Below, piece after piece: positions 13,733-24,789 of a stretch of 64,000 nt of DNA (the first letter of the stretch is position 1; every line of letters begins with the position of its first letter). The position numbers and the translations under genes are program-made. Below the pieces are notes generated by a model, which did not search any database, was not told the origin of the DNA, and saw nothing but the letters and a program-made list of their open reading frames with translations. The stretch spans positions 34,329,608-34,393,607 of the forward strand of contig NC_088300.1 in the NCBI RefSeq assembly GCF_032854445.1, read 5' to 3'. This DNA comes from Liolophura sinensis. Taxonomy: Eukaryota; Mollusca; Polyplacophora; Chitonida; Chitonidae.

Positions 13733-13957
13733 GCCTACGCGTCTTATGTCATGCTCTAGCTTTATACACAGGCAGGCCTACTTCGCACTCACCGTTTCCC
13801 GCACGTTTTTATTGCAAACCATACTGAGTTTTTGTTCGCCTGACCATGTCTTTACTGTAAAGCTGAGGTCTGGTCTTTGTTATCCAGAGAGTCACATGAT
13901 CGACCTTATAATATGGTCTAAAAATAATCGTGTCGCTTACGAGCCGTACCTGGATAT

Positions 13958-14015
13958 TCGAGTGACGTTATTTGACCTAGGTCGAGCGTCACGTGACTGA
14001 TGCTGACCAATGGGT
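13958..14015 (+). promoter_or_regulatory. candidate NUPR1 promoter elements (CRE-like, CLEAR/E-box, CCAAT)
   Basis: Within 265 bp upstream of the NUPR1 start codon are a TGACGT half-CRE (13962-13967), a perfect palindrome GTCACGTGAC (13988-13997) and CCAAT (14007-14011). GTCACGTGAC is the CLEAR element recognised by TFEB/TFE3-type bHLH factors in vertebrates. Half-CRE sites are used by CREB/ATF factors, and vertebrate NUPR1 is a stress-induced, ATF4-linked gene. The motifs are seen directly; their use here is inference. Confidence 0.45.
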
Positions 14016-14221
14016 GGTCGATCTCGCCGATGTGTCGTCATTTGTTTATCTGTATGCAGTTGGGGATAAAACGGACGAAAACACGCCGAGCTCGCTACAG
14101 ACGTTTGCAGAAACCGAAAAGGACACAAGGCACAGCACAAGGCAGAACAATAGTTCCCGGCTCTGTTAGAATTTCTTCACTTGCACGAGGCAGCGGCCCA
14201 CAGCAATCTCACAGCAATAAG

Positions 14222-14452
14222 ATGTCAAGACAGTTCATCGAGACATACATGGACGAGTTCGACGATTACAACATTCAGCAGGATAAATTCATTCATTCCA
14301 GCCACAGCGGCAAAGGAAGGACGAAGAGAGAGGCTAGCCAGCACACAAACCATCACGACCCCAACGGTCACGTTCGTAAGACTGTACAAAAACTCATGAA
14401 CAATCACCACAATAATGTGAAAAGACAGAATTCCAGCGAGTGTCGATCATGA
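14222..14452 (+). CDS. NUPR1: NUPR1 (p8) homologue, stress-response nuclear protein
   Basis: A 76-residue, highly basic, probably disordered protein. The family comprises small chromatin-associated stress proteins (p8/Com-1) that bind DNA and partner regulators in the nucleus. Diagnostic part: residues about 30-62, with GKGRTKREASQHTN followed by NGHVRKTVQKLMN, matches the family core GRKGRTKREAAANTN...GHERKLVTKLQN. The acidic/aromatic N-terminal YMDEFDDYNI matches the DEYD/Y-rich N-terminal block. Length is in the family range (about 75-85). The frame is open upstream to 14000, but the extra residues are low-complexity and arginine-rich with no family similarity, so I start at MSRQF (14222). 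One coding exon; the transcript continues through a splice donor at 14471|14472 and a 3'UTR exon from 16517. The last residues (KRQNSSECRS) are lineage-specific. Confidence 0.9.
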   Translation: MSRQFIETYMDEFDDYNIQQDKFIHSSHSGKGRTKREASQHTNHHDPNGHVRKTVQKLMNNHHNNVKRQNSSECRS

Positions 14453-14471
14453 CGCATAGGGGATGTTTATG
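14453..14471 (+). other. NUPR1: 3'UTR part of the NUPR1 coding exon, with splice donor
   Basis: ATG|GTAAGTCGC is a strong donor 19 nt after the stop codon. A junction this close to the stop is not expected to trigger nonsense-mediated decay. Confidence 0.6.
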
Positions 14472-16516
14472 GTAAGTCGCAAATATACACGTTCATATAC
14501 ATTGACGTTCACCGACTCCTTATAATCATCAATATAACTTATGCTGCCAAATAAGCGACATATACGGCCTATTGTTCACACTATTTAGCCGATAAATCTA
14601 CGGTATATTGCATTTTGCAGTTTTGTAAACGTTTTAACACTACTGTAATATTTAAACTTCCGCTATGAGAACTGAAAATACAAGTATTGCTTTTAATGTT
14701 CATGGCGCGAGACTTGGATTATAGGCCTATATATATATATATATTTCATCAGGGATTAAAAGAGACACTCCGTCTATATCTTTTTCGAAGATTTAGTAAC
14801 TCTGTATTTCTTTCTGCAGACGTACGCAATTAAGCTTTAAGATACTAAGGTAGTTCAAAGGTCATGGGATAATTATTATTTACCTTGGCCCATACTACAG
14901 TTAAAGATATAAAATTTTACCAGCTTGTTATAGTATATGCAGCCCTGCGGAAGACAAGAAATTGTAGTTCGATCAACTCGTGTTATCAAGTGAGCCAGAG
15001 TAACGAAAAGCACCATTAGAGATCATTACCCTATGGGCTCGCCATAGTGTAACCTACATTGCTCATTGGTGGCTGATATCAGGTTCGCCTATTCAGAATG
15101 ACGCTTTGAAGCAATGGCGGTCTGTTTATACACAGGCCTGCCTAAAATAGGTCATGTCATCCACAGCTAATCCCGCGAAGGCCAAAACAAACAAAGATAG
15201 ACACACTGTAACTGAAGAGATACATTGTTAGGTAGGCGGCAAGTGTACCTTGTCCTGTATTTTATTACGACAAGCCAGACGGACAGTGGCTGTTTTATCA
15301 ACCATCCTCTCGATACAGAGCAAGGGTATGAATAATTAATATACAGACAAGATGACGGAAAAGCAAGACAGTTATCAAATATAAATGTTATTTTTAATGA
15401 CCTGGTGTCGAAGCCAAAGGAGATGTTGTTTCTCCTTTGAATACTCTGATTGCAACACTGCTGTAGATAGTATTCTTGTTAGTGTTGCCAAGTTCCACGT
15501 GCAGAAATGTCACAATCGTGTGATGTGTTGAATAGACTTTGTGATAATATTTCTTCTAATAGACAGTAATATTAGAATTCCTGCATAATATCCATGTTGT
15601 AATATTCATGCATTTGTTACCCACTGTGTCAGTGATTGATCTTAATTGTGCACATTAGTCAGAATGTCATTATCATTTATGTGCATTTCCATTTTTTGTG
15701 CAGCTGTTATCTGACAGTGTCCAGGAAACCATTTTTTGCTGAGACAGTGGATCCATTCAGATAGCTGATGTAATCATTTCTTTGAGTTGTAGTAATACAG
15801 GATATAACTGGTTTAGCATGAAAGAAAAATGCAGTTGTAAATGTACAGGCACATTCTTAGGGTGTCAAAAATAAAAAGCAATTTAATCATTTAGTAGGAT
15901 ATATGTGTATCATTTATGTTCATATTTTTTTTCTCTTAGTTGATGATTTTATTGAATTTCCTTAACTGCAAATAGTTGATTCTGAATTGTCTTGAAATAT
16001 ATCTCCATGAAAAGAAGTCTTGCAGTACAAACATTCCCCTGGTGTAACAGATATCATGTGGAAATAGTTCTGTTAGAATTAAAATAGACATGCACCGTTA
16101 CATAAACATAACTGGATTAAGTAGAGCCACTCTGTCACTACTCAATTAAAAGATCTCACAAAAGGCTTTTTTTTTCACAAAGGTAAGACAGTGTTTAACA
16201 GTCAACCTATTTGTACAGGTAGATTAATTAAGAACAAAGACATTGTTAGTGTATAATAGCTGTATACCAGGGGGTATATAAACCAGGAAACATTTCCATC
16301 CCTCACTCACTTGCATTGTTATCGGAGACAAGAATGACATAATTGTTTTTACCCCAGGGAAAGGCATGTTAATTAAGGCATGAAATTGTTAGCTATCATT
16401 TCTATGGCCTTGGGGAGTTTCTGTCTTTTTGGGGGTTTATTATTTTTTTCTTGCTATCTTGGCATTAAAAATTTTAATATATTTTTGTAATTTATCTTTT
16501 CACTTTTGTCTTACAG
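14472..16516 (+). other. NUPR1: NUPR1 3'UTR intron (2.0 kb), no other gene seen
   Basis: Bounded by GTAAGT and a polypyrimidine-TTACAG acceptor. AT-rich, with a short (TA)n at 14728-14744. I found no exon, SINE or RNA gene inside. Confidence 0.55.
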
Positions 16517-16900
16517 GCAGGAAATAGGGACCAAACCATGCTGCTGGCAAAGCTGAGGTGAAAGCTCACTTGTGTGCATTCAACCAAATCCATGACCCGG
16601 CTACTTAAATGAAAACGGACTCGCGAGCCTGAACTTTGGACGTTGACTTCTGGACATTTTACTGTAGTAAGGGGAGGACTTGTTTCGGACAGCCCTCACC
16701 TGAAGAGTTAGTCAACAAAATGGCAAAAAAGTGCAAACCATTGACATTTATACTCTTACATTAGTATATCAACCAGATGTTTTATAATTGCGATATATGA
16801 TCGTGATGGAGTACGTTTGTGCATTTGTGTATTTATACAATGGTATGCAAACCAAACATAGATACGTTATATAAATAAACATTAAGACACGTGTGTTGTT
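16517..16900 (+). other. NUPR1: putative NUPR1 3'UTR terminal exon
   Basis: Starts at the TTTTGTCTTACAG|GCAGG acceptor. An AATAAA lies at 16874-16879, about 360 nt downstream. The exon has no long reading frame, as expected for 3'UTR. The exon model is inferred from splice and poly(A) signals only. Confidence 0.55.
16874..16879 (+). terminator. NUPR1: AATAAA polyadenylation signal for NUPR1
   Basis: Canonical hexamer, followed within 30-40 nt by a GTGTGTTGTTTT stretch that fits a downstream GU-rich element. Confidence 0.6.
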
Positions 16901-16909
16901 TTAAAAAAA

Positions 16910-18935
16910 GAACAAACATTTGACTTATTGTGTAACTATGAATATTTTGTTGATTGTAAAATGTATTTCGAACCCAGAGTTTAAAGTTGGATGCCCTGTA
17001 ACCATTATGCATTATAAATGATCATCGCTAGAACGACTCTCATACCATAATGCGGGTGAATAAGAATAAGGGAGCTTACAGGAGTACTTCTGTGCTGTGG
17101 GCTTGATCGCTCTACATTTCCCGCGTAAAGGAATAATCACCATTTCATGGGTCTCATAAACTGACAAGACACAAGAACTAGAAGCCATATTTCACAGGGC
17201 TACCTGTGACCATTTGCCAGTTATCACATTGTCGTCGCTACTCTGGTTTCACCCTCTATTCTGTACGTCTTTAAGTATATCGCAAGTTCACACAGGTTCA
17301 GAAGAGATAAGGTGGGCACTCTTGCAAACTATCGCCGCTGAGGCGTGAATTTATGGTTGCAGCTAACTACGCCGTTGAGAAAATTGACCTGACTGTGCAC
17401 GGTGTATATTCAATCTAATAACTTCCGTAAAATCACTTATATCCGCATTATTTTGAGTTCATACCTGAGAGAACTGAAAGGCGTGATTTTACGGTTGCAG
17501 CCAACTGCGCTGTTGAGAAGATGGGATCCGACTAAACAATCCGACTATATTCAATTTAGCAACTTATGAAAAATCCCTTCCATCTGCGGCATTTTGAATT
17601 CGAACCTGCGTGAACTCACGAGACTTGAAATGCCGATTCAGGTTATACCAGTTGGTTCCAAGCAGTGTAAACACATCTCTACTGTTGAACAGTGGAAAGT
17701 CTGTCTGCAGATGGTTGTGGGATTCGCAAGCCCGGTTTCCACCCAATATTAATTCTCTACTGACACGTTGCAGTGCTTGTGAAGATCCTCTTTACTATAT
17801 GGTTATAAAACTTAACAGAAAGAGTGACATATTACGGAAAACAAGACTCCATTTAAAGCATCTATAAAGTTCAAGACTTCGCTTTAATCCACATTTTATC
17901 TTTTAATCCTGTAACCTGTTACACTTGACTTTGTCGGCAGGATAAGATGCATCCAGGCGATGAGTAAAATCAGTACACAACAATGCCCTTTACAGAAGGC
18001 CGATTGTTTAGGTGATCAGCTCCTGTATATAGCCAACCACAATGTGAAGGCTGACACGGATGGTTGATCACACTTCATCACGTTATAACGCATGATTCTG
18101 TATGCACAAGACTGCACCAATTAATCGGACAGACAGAAACAGGACGGACACTTACAGCCATTGTCACATCCTGAATACTGATCGCCATATGGACGTACTG
18201 GCTGCAGCCGGATCTATGTACCCAGTAACACCGGAACTACATGTATACATGCCACTGTATTTTAAAAACTACATGAAGCGCATTGAAGCTGAACACGGAA
18301 TACGGCATGCCCATGTACGTTGAAAACAGTCTTTTTTGTGGTAATGCGACATACAGTAACTACATGGCATAAAATTTCTCCCAAAAGAATGTATGTAGAG
18401 ACAAATTTGGTCCTGAAACCTAATTTAAGAGCAGAATACTTCCGATAAACACTCGAAACCATTTTAATGATCGCTAGAATTCTCAGTATCGAAAAAACTT
18501 ATCAACTCCGTAATGGACGATATTTTTAGGTCATTGTCATACTATATACCCAAAAATTTCTCGAACGGGATTTTGCCGATTCTATATGGCTGCTTGCACA
18601 CCTCTTGCTTCTGCCGTGACGAGCGATCGACAGCCCGATCCGAAAACCGTTTAGACGGTCTTGCATGAAAATCGCTGGCGTTCTATCACATCATGACCTG
18701 TACATTTTCCCTCAGCTGTCTAACCAAACCAACAACATGTTAGTTAACTCAGATCAATTCAGTTTCTACCACTCGTAGAGCCAGCCGCCGCCTGTGCGAA
18801 ATGTTCGGAGAAGGGTACATGGTGTTGAGCACCAACAAATACTTCCGTTAAAAAACGAACAGATGCTATATCATATTGTTTTACATTCATACCCATACGA
18901 ATGGAAAACTCGAATTTAAATATAAGGGTAGAGTA
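16910..18935. other. intergenic, with a weak local duplication
   Basis: No gene supported. Two imperfect direct copies of about 45 bp (GGCGTGA..TTATGGTTGCAGC-type, with CGCCGTTGAGAA) occur at about 17342-17386 and 17480-17524, 138 bp apart. The reading frames at 17564-17867 and 18102-18462 have no domain. Confidence 0.5.
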
Positions 18936-19397
18936 GGAAAGGAAGCCCTGATTACAGCTGGACTTATGCTTACAGCTGCCGCATTGGTGAGAAGCTTTTG
19001 CATGGGTACGTTACGCTAACCCCTAGACCATACCGATGCCCGGTCGCTTCGGTGGCCTAATGGTTAGAGCGCCCGTATCGAAGTCGAGAGACACCGGAAT
19101 TATCCCCGGGATGGGTCGTACCAAAAAATGTAATTGTTGTTTTCTGGCTTGGCGCTCATCCGTGAGAGGTTACAGTAAGGAAACAGGATTGGGTGGGGTG
19201 TCACGCCTGGTGTCTTCCGCATGACGTTTCAGTGGCGTCTGCGCTTGGGCGGCATGGACTCGCACTGCATGCCACAAGAAGTATATGTAAAGACACATAA
19301 TGACTCATCTTCGTTTTATGGCTGAAAAATTGTTAAGAACGACGTTAAACCCCAACATACATAAATACATACATACATACATACGCACGGAGGCCCC
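18936..19397 (-). mobile_element. SINE family 1 head fragment split by another SINE
   Basis: 18936-19030 reads like the tRNA-head half of SINE family 1 in minus orientation (AGCTGGACTTATGCTTACAG, then CCGCATTGGTGAGAAGC). The last piece of the same head (GCACGGAGGCCCC) resumes at 19385. The intervening 19038-19384 is a different SINE. Confidence 0.7.
19038..19384 (+). mobile_element. SINE family 2 (tRNA-derived), full length, nested
   Basis: Head TCGGTGGCCTAATGGTTAGA carries an A-box, followed by a weak B-box-like region near 19095. The body runs to the characteristic GACGTTAAACCCCAACATA end and an (ATAC)n tail at 19360-19384. This 3' end is common in molluscan SINEs. The open frame 19036-19224 inside it is not a gene. 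Confidence 0.8.
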
Positions 19398-19399
19398 TG

Positions 19400-20400
19400 C
19401 AGTATGGCATAAAGCTGATGCATACATGCGTGCATGAGAATTCACGCAGGCCTAAGTCTTCCCTCTTGACATCTGTATTGCCTGGAGTTGACGGCGTAAA
19501 ACGTCAATCAAATATAACCTGAAAGCTGCGGTTACCTTGATTATGGTATATAACACCAGTCAAAAGAAGAAATAAATCTGAGTTCTCATTTTGTCTTGCA
19601 TGACGGATTCTTACGAACTAATGTCTTTCACATATTCCTCTTTGGAAGGTGTAATCTGTGTTATTACAGCATGTAAAAAGAATTTCAAACCTGTAAAACC
19701 CTGTCAAAAACAACAACCATTAATAAATGAGGTACATGGCGTCTTAGAATCGCGAAAAGAAAACACCATATAGACCAAACATGCACGTGCTTGATAAAGT
19801 ATTCCACACAGGGGCTTAAAAAACATACCTTTGTCCTATAGTGATTTTGCATAACCGAGATAACACGTAAGGAAAAAGGGCTGTGGCGCCCTTAGGCGTG
19901 TTTTCACCCATCGAATTCCAAAATATTAGGTTTTACTATTTGTTGACTTTTCTTTTTAACTCCAATGCATGTTAATTCCGCTGGTGGAGTTTTACGTCAG
20001 GTATGTCTGCATTGATGGACCATCATCGTTGTGAACACCAGTTGGATAAACAAATGTTCTGGAAGTCTTTACTGGTTGCACAATAAATATAATATGCCCT
20101 GGTTACTGTTTTAAGCTCGTCACACAGAAAAATATCTTTATCAGTCCACAAGAGAGCGAAAACGGCTCCATGAACTTGTTTTTGAAAGAATTATTAAAAC
20201 TAAAAAAAAGTGAAAAGCAATTTTGGTAGCGAGTATATCTGATTTAACAGGTAGCTGATATCGGCCATAAATTGAAAGGAAATGACGATAGAATGTCGGA
20301 TTTGTATGCTGCTAAATCCGCTGATTGTCGCAAGGAGGTCACAGCTTGGTGAAGGTGAAAACTGAAAGGAAAACATTCTGATGAAAATAGCAATCTACAT
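19400..20400. other. gene-free stretch
   Basis: No exon, domain or repeat array that I can support. Confidence 0.45.
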
Positions 20401-20406
20401 GTGGCC

Positions 20407-20512
20407 ATCTGCTCCATATTGATGGTTAGGGTCAGGCCGCCCTGCATGAAGGATAGACTGTTCTATATTGATGGTTCCGGTCAGACCGCTCTCCACGAGT
20501 GATAGACACTCA
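20407..20512. repeat. two-copy direct repeat, about 50 bp
   Basis: ATATTGATGGTT followed by GGTCAG..CGC and GATAGAC occurs twice in succession (about 20414 and 20465) with substitutions. Confidence 0.6.
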
Positions 20513-21186
20513 ACTTGTTTTGCTCTCCGAGCATGTTTGTGAATGTATATACATGTAGGGTCAACCCTCACTGAACTTGTGTGCATTAGTAGAGGGTAAA
20601 GCTCGGAATACCGTTGAATACCGTTATAGTATATGGTAGGCGAAAATAAACTGATTTCGTAAATGGCTTCATTCGTGCCTTCAATTGTGCTTTCTATCAC
20701 ATGATGTAAAAAAAAGGAACATGTTCCCTTGGATCTGTGTATTCAAAACATATATTCATGTATGAAACTAAGGTTGTATAAAGTTCCATCAATTTAATGA
20801 GGCTCACTCCACCTAAGTGGTCATCCATCATATTTTACAGTTTCATGGTGTCCAAATTAAGGCCATTCGCAAGTAATTCACGAGCTTCCTAAAGTGGAAG
20901 GCATGTGATCTAAAACCAACTCTAACACAACCTGAATGACCGTATATGTGTGCTGTCAACGGCTTTGTACTATCAACGAACTCGAGAATATATTGCCGAT
21001 GTGCATGTAGGGGAGTTTCTAAAACTTCCTTCCAGTGTATACTGACGTCGACAAATTTACATACAACATGAACCAACTGACTGGAGACATCTTTCAAATC
21101 ACATGCATTTACAGCTGATTGAGAAAGTTGCACATACGTATAAACGTTAAGTTACTATATAAAGTGTTAGTGAATCAAGGAACATT

Positions 21187-21190
<4 letters not shown>

Positions 21191-21230
<40 letters not shown>
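21191..21230. repeat. (TA)n microsatellite
   Basis: Twenty TA units. Confidence 0.98.
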
Positions 21231-21234
<4 letters not shown>

Positions 21235-21682
21235 CCGACCAGAAATAATAATTTATTATGTTTGGCTGTTTTCTAAACTTTTCTTAAATTATATTATTAT
21301 ATTGTACCTATATACATGTCAGTGTCAGCCAGACTTACAGGTGGAGAAATCCATCGCACCTCAGCACCTGGATGTAACTGACTGACAAACCTCCTGACTT
21401 CAGTTCGCAGCCAAAGCAGTGACAGCTGGATACGGAGACGTGTTTCCTGATGGGTCATAGGTTAGCTACGCGACAAACTTGTACATTGCGGGTCAGGCAG
21501 CCAGCTAGCGATACATTCCGCACCAGAACCTTGTACAAACATAACATACATGTAACTTTGTTATAGATATCATATCATATCATATTTGTCCAAATAAAAC
21601 GGAACCAAGAAATGAGTAATTGAACATTTATAATTGGAATAGTTTGTATTTACACGTATTTTGCACAAAAGCCAACATAGGG

Positions 21683-21707
21683 GTATATATATATATATAT
21701 ATATATA

Positions 21708-21753
<46 letters not shown>
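21683..21753. repeat. (AT)n microsatellite
   Basis: About 35 AT units with a single CT interruption at about 21709. Confidence 0.97.
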
Positions 21754-21755
<2 letters not shown>

Positions 21756-22710
21756 ACAATCACATAAATAAATGTACACTTATGTATAAATTTCTCTCTG
21801 GGAAAAAAAAATCAAACAAAAACTATCAAAAAAGGGCCACAGTGGGAGGGGGGGAGGGAGCGAAAGTCTATCATAACAATCGAAAGTGGTGAACATAAAT
21901 GTAATGGAAGACCTTTAAACGATCCAAATCAATACGACAGGTCGACCCCTTGGAATTGATTCGGCAATTTGAGTCATGCCGCTTAATAGTAGACAATGTA
22001 AAACTATAGTAGACAATTATTGATAATAAAAGCACTTAAAATCACCGGGGTCTAAACATGCATGTATGAACACTGAAAAAAAAAAAAAAGCATGAAACTT
22101 CATAAGCTGATCGATTCATGATCCACTGACGTTAACTGGTGTTTATTCAACAGTGTTTCGTTTATACGCGATAAGACACTATATACATGTGTGGGTGAAA
22201 CAAATTCTTACACTATCATTATTATTACTATTATTATTATTATTATTATACATATCCATTAAGCGAACTTTTAACAAATATCACATTCAAGTTGAAAGAC
22301 GGCACACACGCACATGTAGGCCTGCATGTATATATATAGAAATAAAACACATTTTTAAAATTAGAACTGTTAAGGGAGGTAACTTGACCCAAAATACTTC
22401 ACGGATACAGATAAAACATTTCAAAACAGTTATATCCCCTGCATGGTGCTCCAAAAAGACGCATCATAAAGTAATAAGGAGATTGTACCTAAGTACATAC
22501 ATGTAATTAAGCACGAATTGCTTAATTGAAATGAAGCATAAAACGATACTGAAGAAAGAATCTGCATCCAACCTTAATTTTTCACCTTTGCAACAGGGTG
22601 CTATTTTTCTAGGAAGCAATGATGTAGTACAAGTGTTTATAACTGTGGAATACATAAATAGCTATATACATTAAAATGTTATAAATGTCTTTTGGAAGTT
22701 GTACATATTT

Positions 22711-22795
22711 ACATAAACGTTATTTTGAGACATAAACACTATTTTGAGACATAAACATTATTTTGAGACATAAACACTATTTTGAGACATAAACA
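22711..22795. repeat. 19-bp tandem repeat, 4.5 copies
   Basis: Unit ACATAAACRYTATTTTGAG repeated at 22711, 22730, 22749 and 22768, with a partial fifth copy. Copies alternate slightly at two positions. Confidence 0.95.
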
Positions 22796-22799
22796 AAAA

Positions 22800-23285
22800 G
22801 TCGGGACTAGTTAACTGATTAAAAACAGATCGAATTTACATGTCAGTTACAGTAACCTGAATTACAAGTAACTTCCAAGTAGTGAAAAACATTGGTTTTG
22901 ACTAATCCCGACAATAGTATGGCAAGTATTAGCAATGGTGTGGCTGAATAAAATTCGAGTGTATAGGTATATACATGTAGTATAAAATAAATATAGGACA
23001 CCAAATTTGACAAGCACAGATGTCACCATTTACAGACAATGTTTAGCGTGTTTAATCGTTGAATTTCTACACAGACTTGGACTATATATACATAGCCAAG
23101 GAATGTAACAAAGAAGCCTTATTGTACAAAACTCTATAGTCTACCATGCTTGCGTTCATATATTTTCATTAGTTCTCTGTGGTACATTTGTTTGTTTAGT
23201 TTTATAAATACCACTAGAATTGTAGGAAAGCAGGCATGTTGGACTACAAACTCCAGATTGGCAACAAGCACCAAACACATGTAAT
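22800..23285. other. gene-free stretch
   Basis: Nothing beyond AT-rich unique sequence. Confidence 0.45.
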
Positions 23286-23288
23286 CAT

Positions 23289-23290
<2 letters not shown>

Positions 23291-23347
<57 letters not shown>
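23291..23347. repeat. (TA)n microsatellite
   Basis: About 28 TA units. Confidence 0.98.
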
Positions 23348-23350
<3 letters not shown>

Positions 23351-23827
23351 CGCTTTTTTATGCCATGCTCAAGGATATTTCAACGGCCGGTGGTCGGAAG
23401 TGTCAATGTTGGACCGCATAGACGTGCCTCAATCATTCTTGCCACACCTAGTTCGCGCGCGTGCGTAAGCAAGACAACATATTCTATTGGTGCCAGTCTA
23501 AACCAAAGCCTGTTTGGCTATTTCTGGTTTTGGAGTCAGTGAGCAAAGAGTTTATAAACCAAATGTAGCCTGATTACCATTTACAGAATCTGGAATGCTG
23601 GTGTCAGCTATATTTGGGCAGAACAGTGTGTTCCACACCATTATTAACCAAAGCGTTGTGAAGCAGGCTGTTGTGTCTTCATAAAATGCAGCAAAAGATA
23701 TATAAAACAGCCCACCAACATAAACACAGGACATGATGGAGTACACTTCAGTAAACATATTGAACATTCTATGGCACTTAAACTATAAAAAATAAATAAA
23801 AAATGAGATCAACGTTTGTGTGCTGCT

Positions 23828-24185
23828 TGAAATAATAAACTGGCTGGATTAGTGACTAGTAATAATAAACTGGCTGGATTAGTGACTAGTAATAATAAAC
23901 TGGCGGGATTAGTGACTGGGTGGATTAGTGACTAGTAATAATAAACTGGCTGGATTAGTGACTAGTAATAATATACTGGCTGGATTAGTGACTAACAATA
24001 ATAAAATGGCTGGATTAGTGACTAGTAATAATAAACTGGCTGGATCAGTGACTAGTAATAATAAACTGGCTGAATTAGTGACTAGTAATAATATACAGGC
24101 TGGATTAGTGACTAGTAATAATAAACTGGCTGGATTAGTGACTAGTAATAATAAACTGGCTGGATTAGTGACTAGTAATAATACT
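23828..24185. repeat. 30-bp minisatellite, about 12 copies
   Basis: Unit GGCTGGATTAGTGACTAGTA plus ATAATAAACT. One truncated unit lies at about 23907-23930; scattered substitutions include ATATAC for ATAAAC. Because 30 is a multiple of three and the unit lacks stops in one frame of each strand, 93-residue frames open on both strands. They encode only the repeat and are not genes. Confidence 0.95.
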
Positions 24186-24504
24186 GACAATAACTATAAA
24201 ACTTTGTAAATTCTTACTTCACAGATCTTCTATAAAACCACATCACCACAATAATATGCTATAACCTAGATATGTCATTTAAAAGGAAGTTGTAACTCAT
24301 CATCTCATTTATTATCTTGTCCAAGAGCTGCTGAGGAAAAAAGACTGAGCAATCAGAGTTTGGCTATAGGCCATTCAAACCACTGACGGCTGACAGAGGA
24401 TGACGTGAGATTCATGGTTAAAGCTGAATCTGTCACACTCGAATGCACAGGGCTCCATGTACTGTGTCAATAATTCACTATCACAAAAGAATCCAACTTG
24501 ACTT

Positions 24505-24789
24505 TATTCTGTTCTCTTTGGGAGATGCACTATCTGGTCAATAATTCACCACTGTCTTTACTTGTCTCACTCAAAAAGAATCCAACTCGACTTTATTCTG
24601 TTCTCTTTGGGAGATGCACTAGCTGGTCGATAATTTACCACTGTCTTTACTTGTCTCACTCAAAAAGAACCCAACTCGACTTTATTCTGTTCTCTTTGGG
24701 AGATACACTAGCTGGTCGATAATTCACCACCACCTTTACTTGTCTCACTTACAAAGAATGTAACTAGACATTATTCTGTTCTCTTTGGG
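24505..24789. repeat. 89-bp tandem repeat reaching into a coding end
   Basis: TATTCTGTTCTCTTTGGG recurs at 24505, 24594, 24683 and 24772, exactly 89 bp apart. Three full units lie in the 3'UTR of the minus-strand LDLa-receptor gene; the fourth, partial one lies inside its last codons. On the minus strand each of the three distal units carries AATAAA; the coding one has AATAAT. Confidence 0.95.
24591..24598 (-). terminator. candidate repeated polyadenylation signals
   Basis: Minus-strand AATAAA occurs at about 24503-24508, 24592-24597 and 24681-24686, once per 89-bp repeat unit and 80-260 nt downstream of the stop codon of the LDLa receptor. Which one is used cannot be told. Confidence 0.45.

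Larger units (their letters stand above)
20520..22710. other. gene-free stretch with microsatellites
   Basis: Contains (TA)n at 21191-21230, (AT)n at 21683-21753 and (ATT)n at about 22217-22250. No exon or domain is visible on either strand. Confidence 0.5.

Noticed and set aside
14000-14221. N-terminal extension of NUPR1 in the same frame
   Set aside because: Extra 74 residues would be arginine-rich low complexity without family similarity; the NUPR1 family is about 75-85 residues, so this is taken as 5'UTR.
23909-24209. Leucine/valine-rich repeat protein on either strand
   Set aside because: 30-bp minisatellite translated in frame; both strands equally open.
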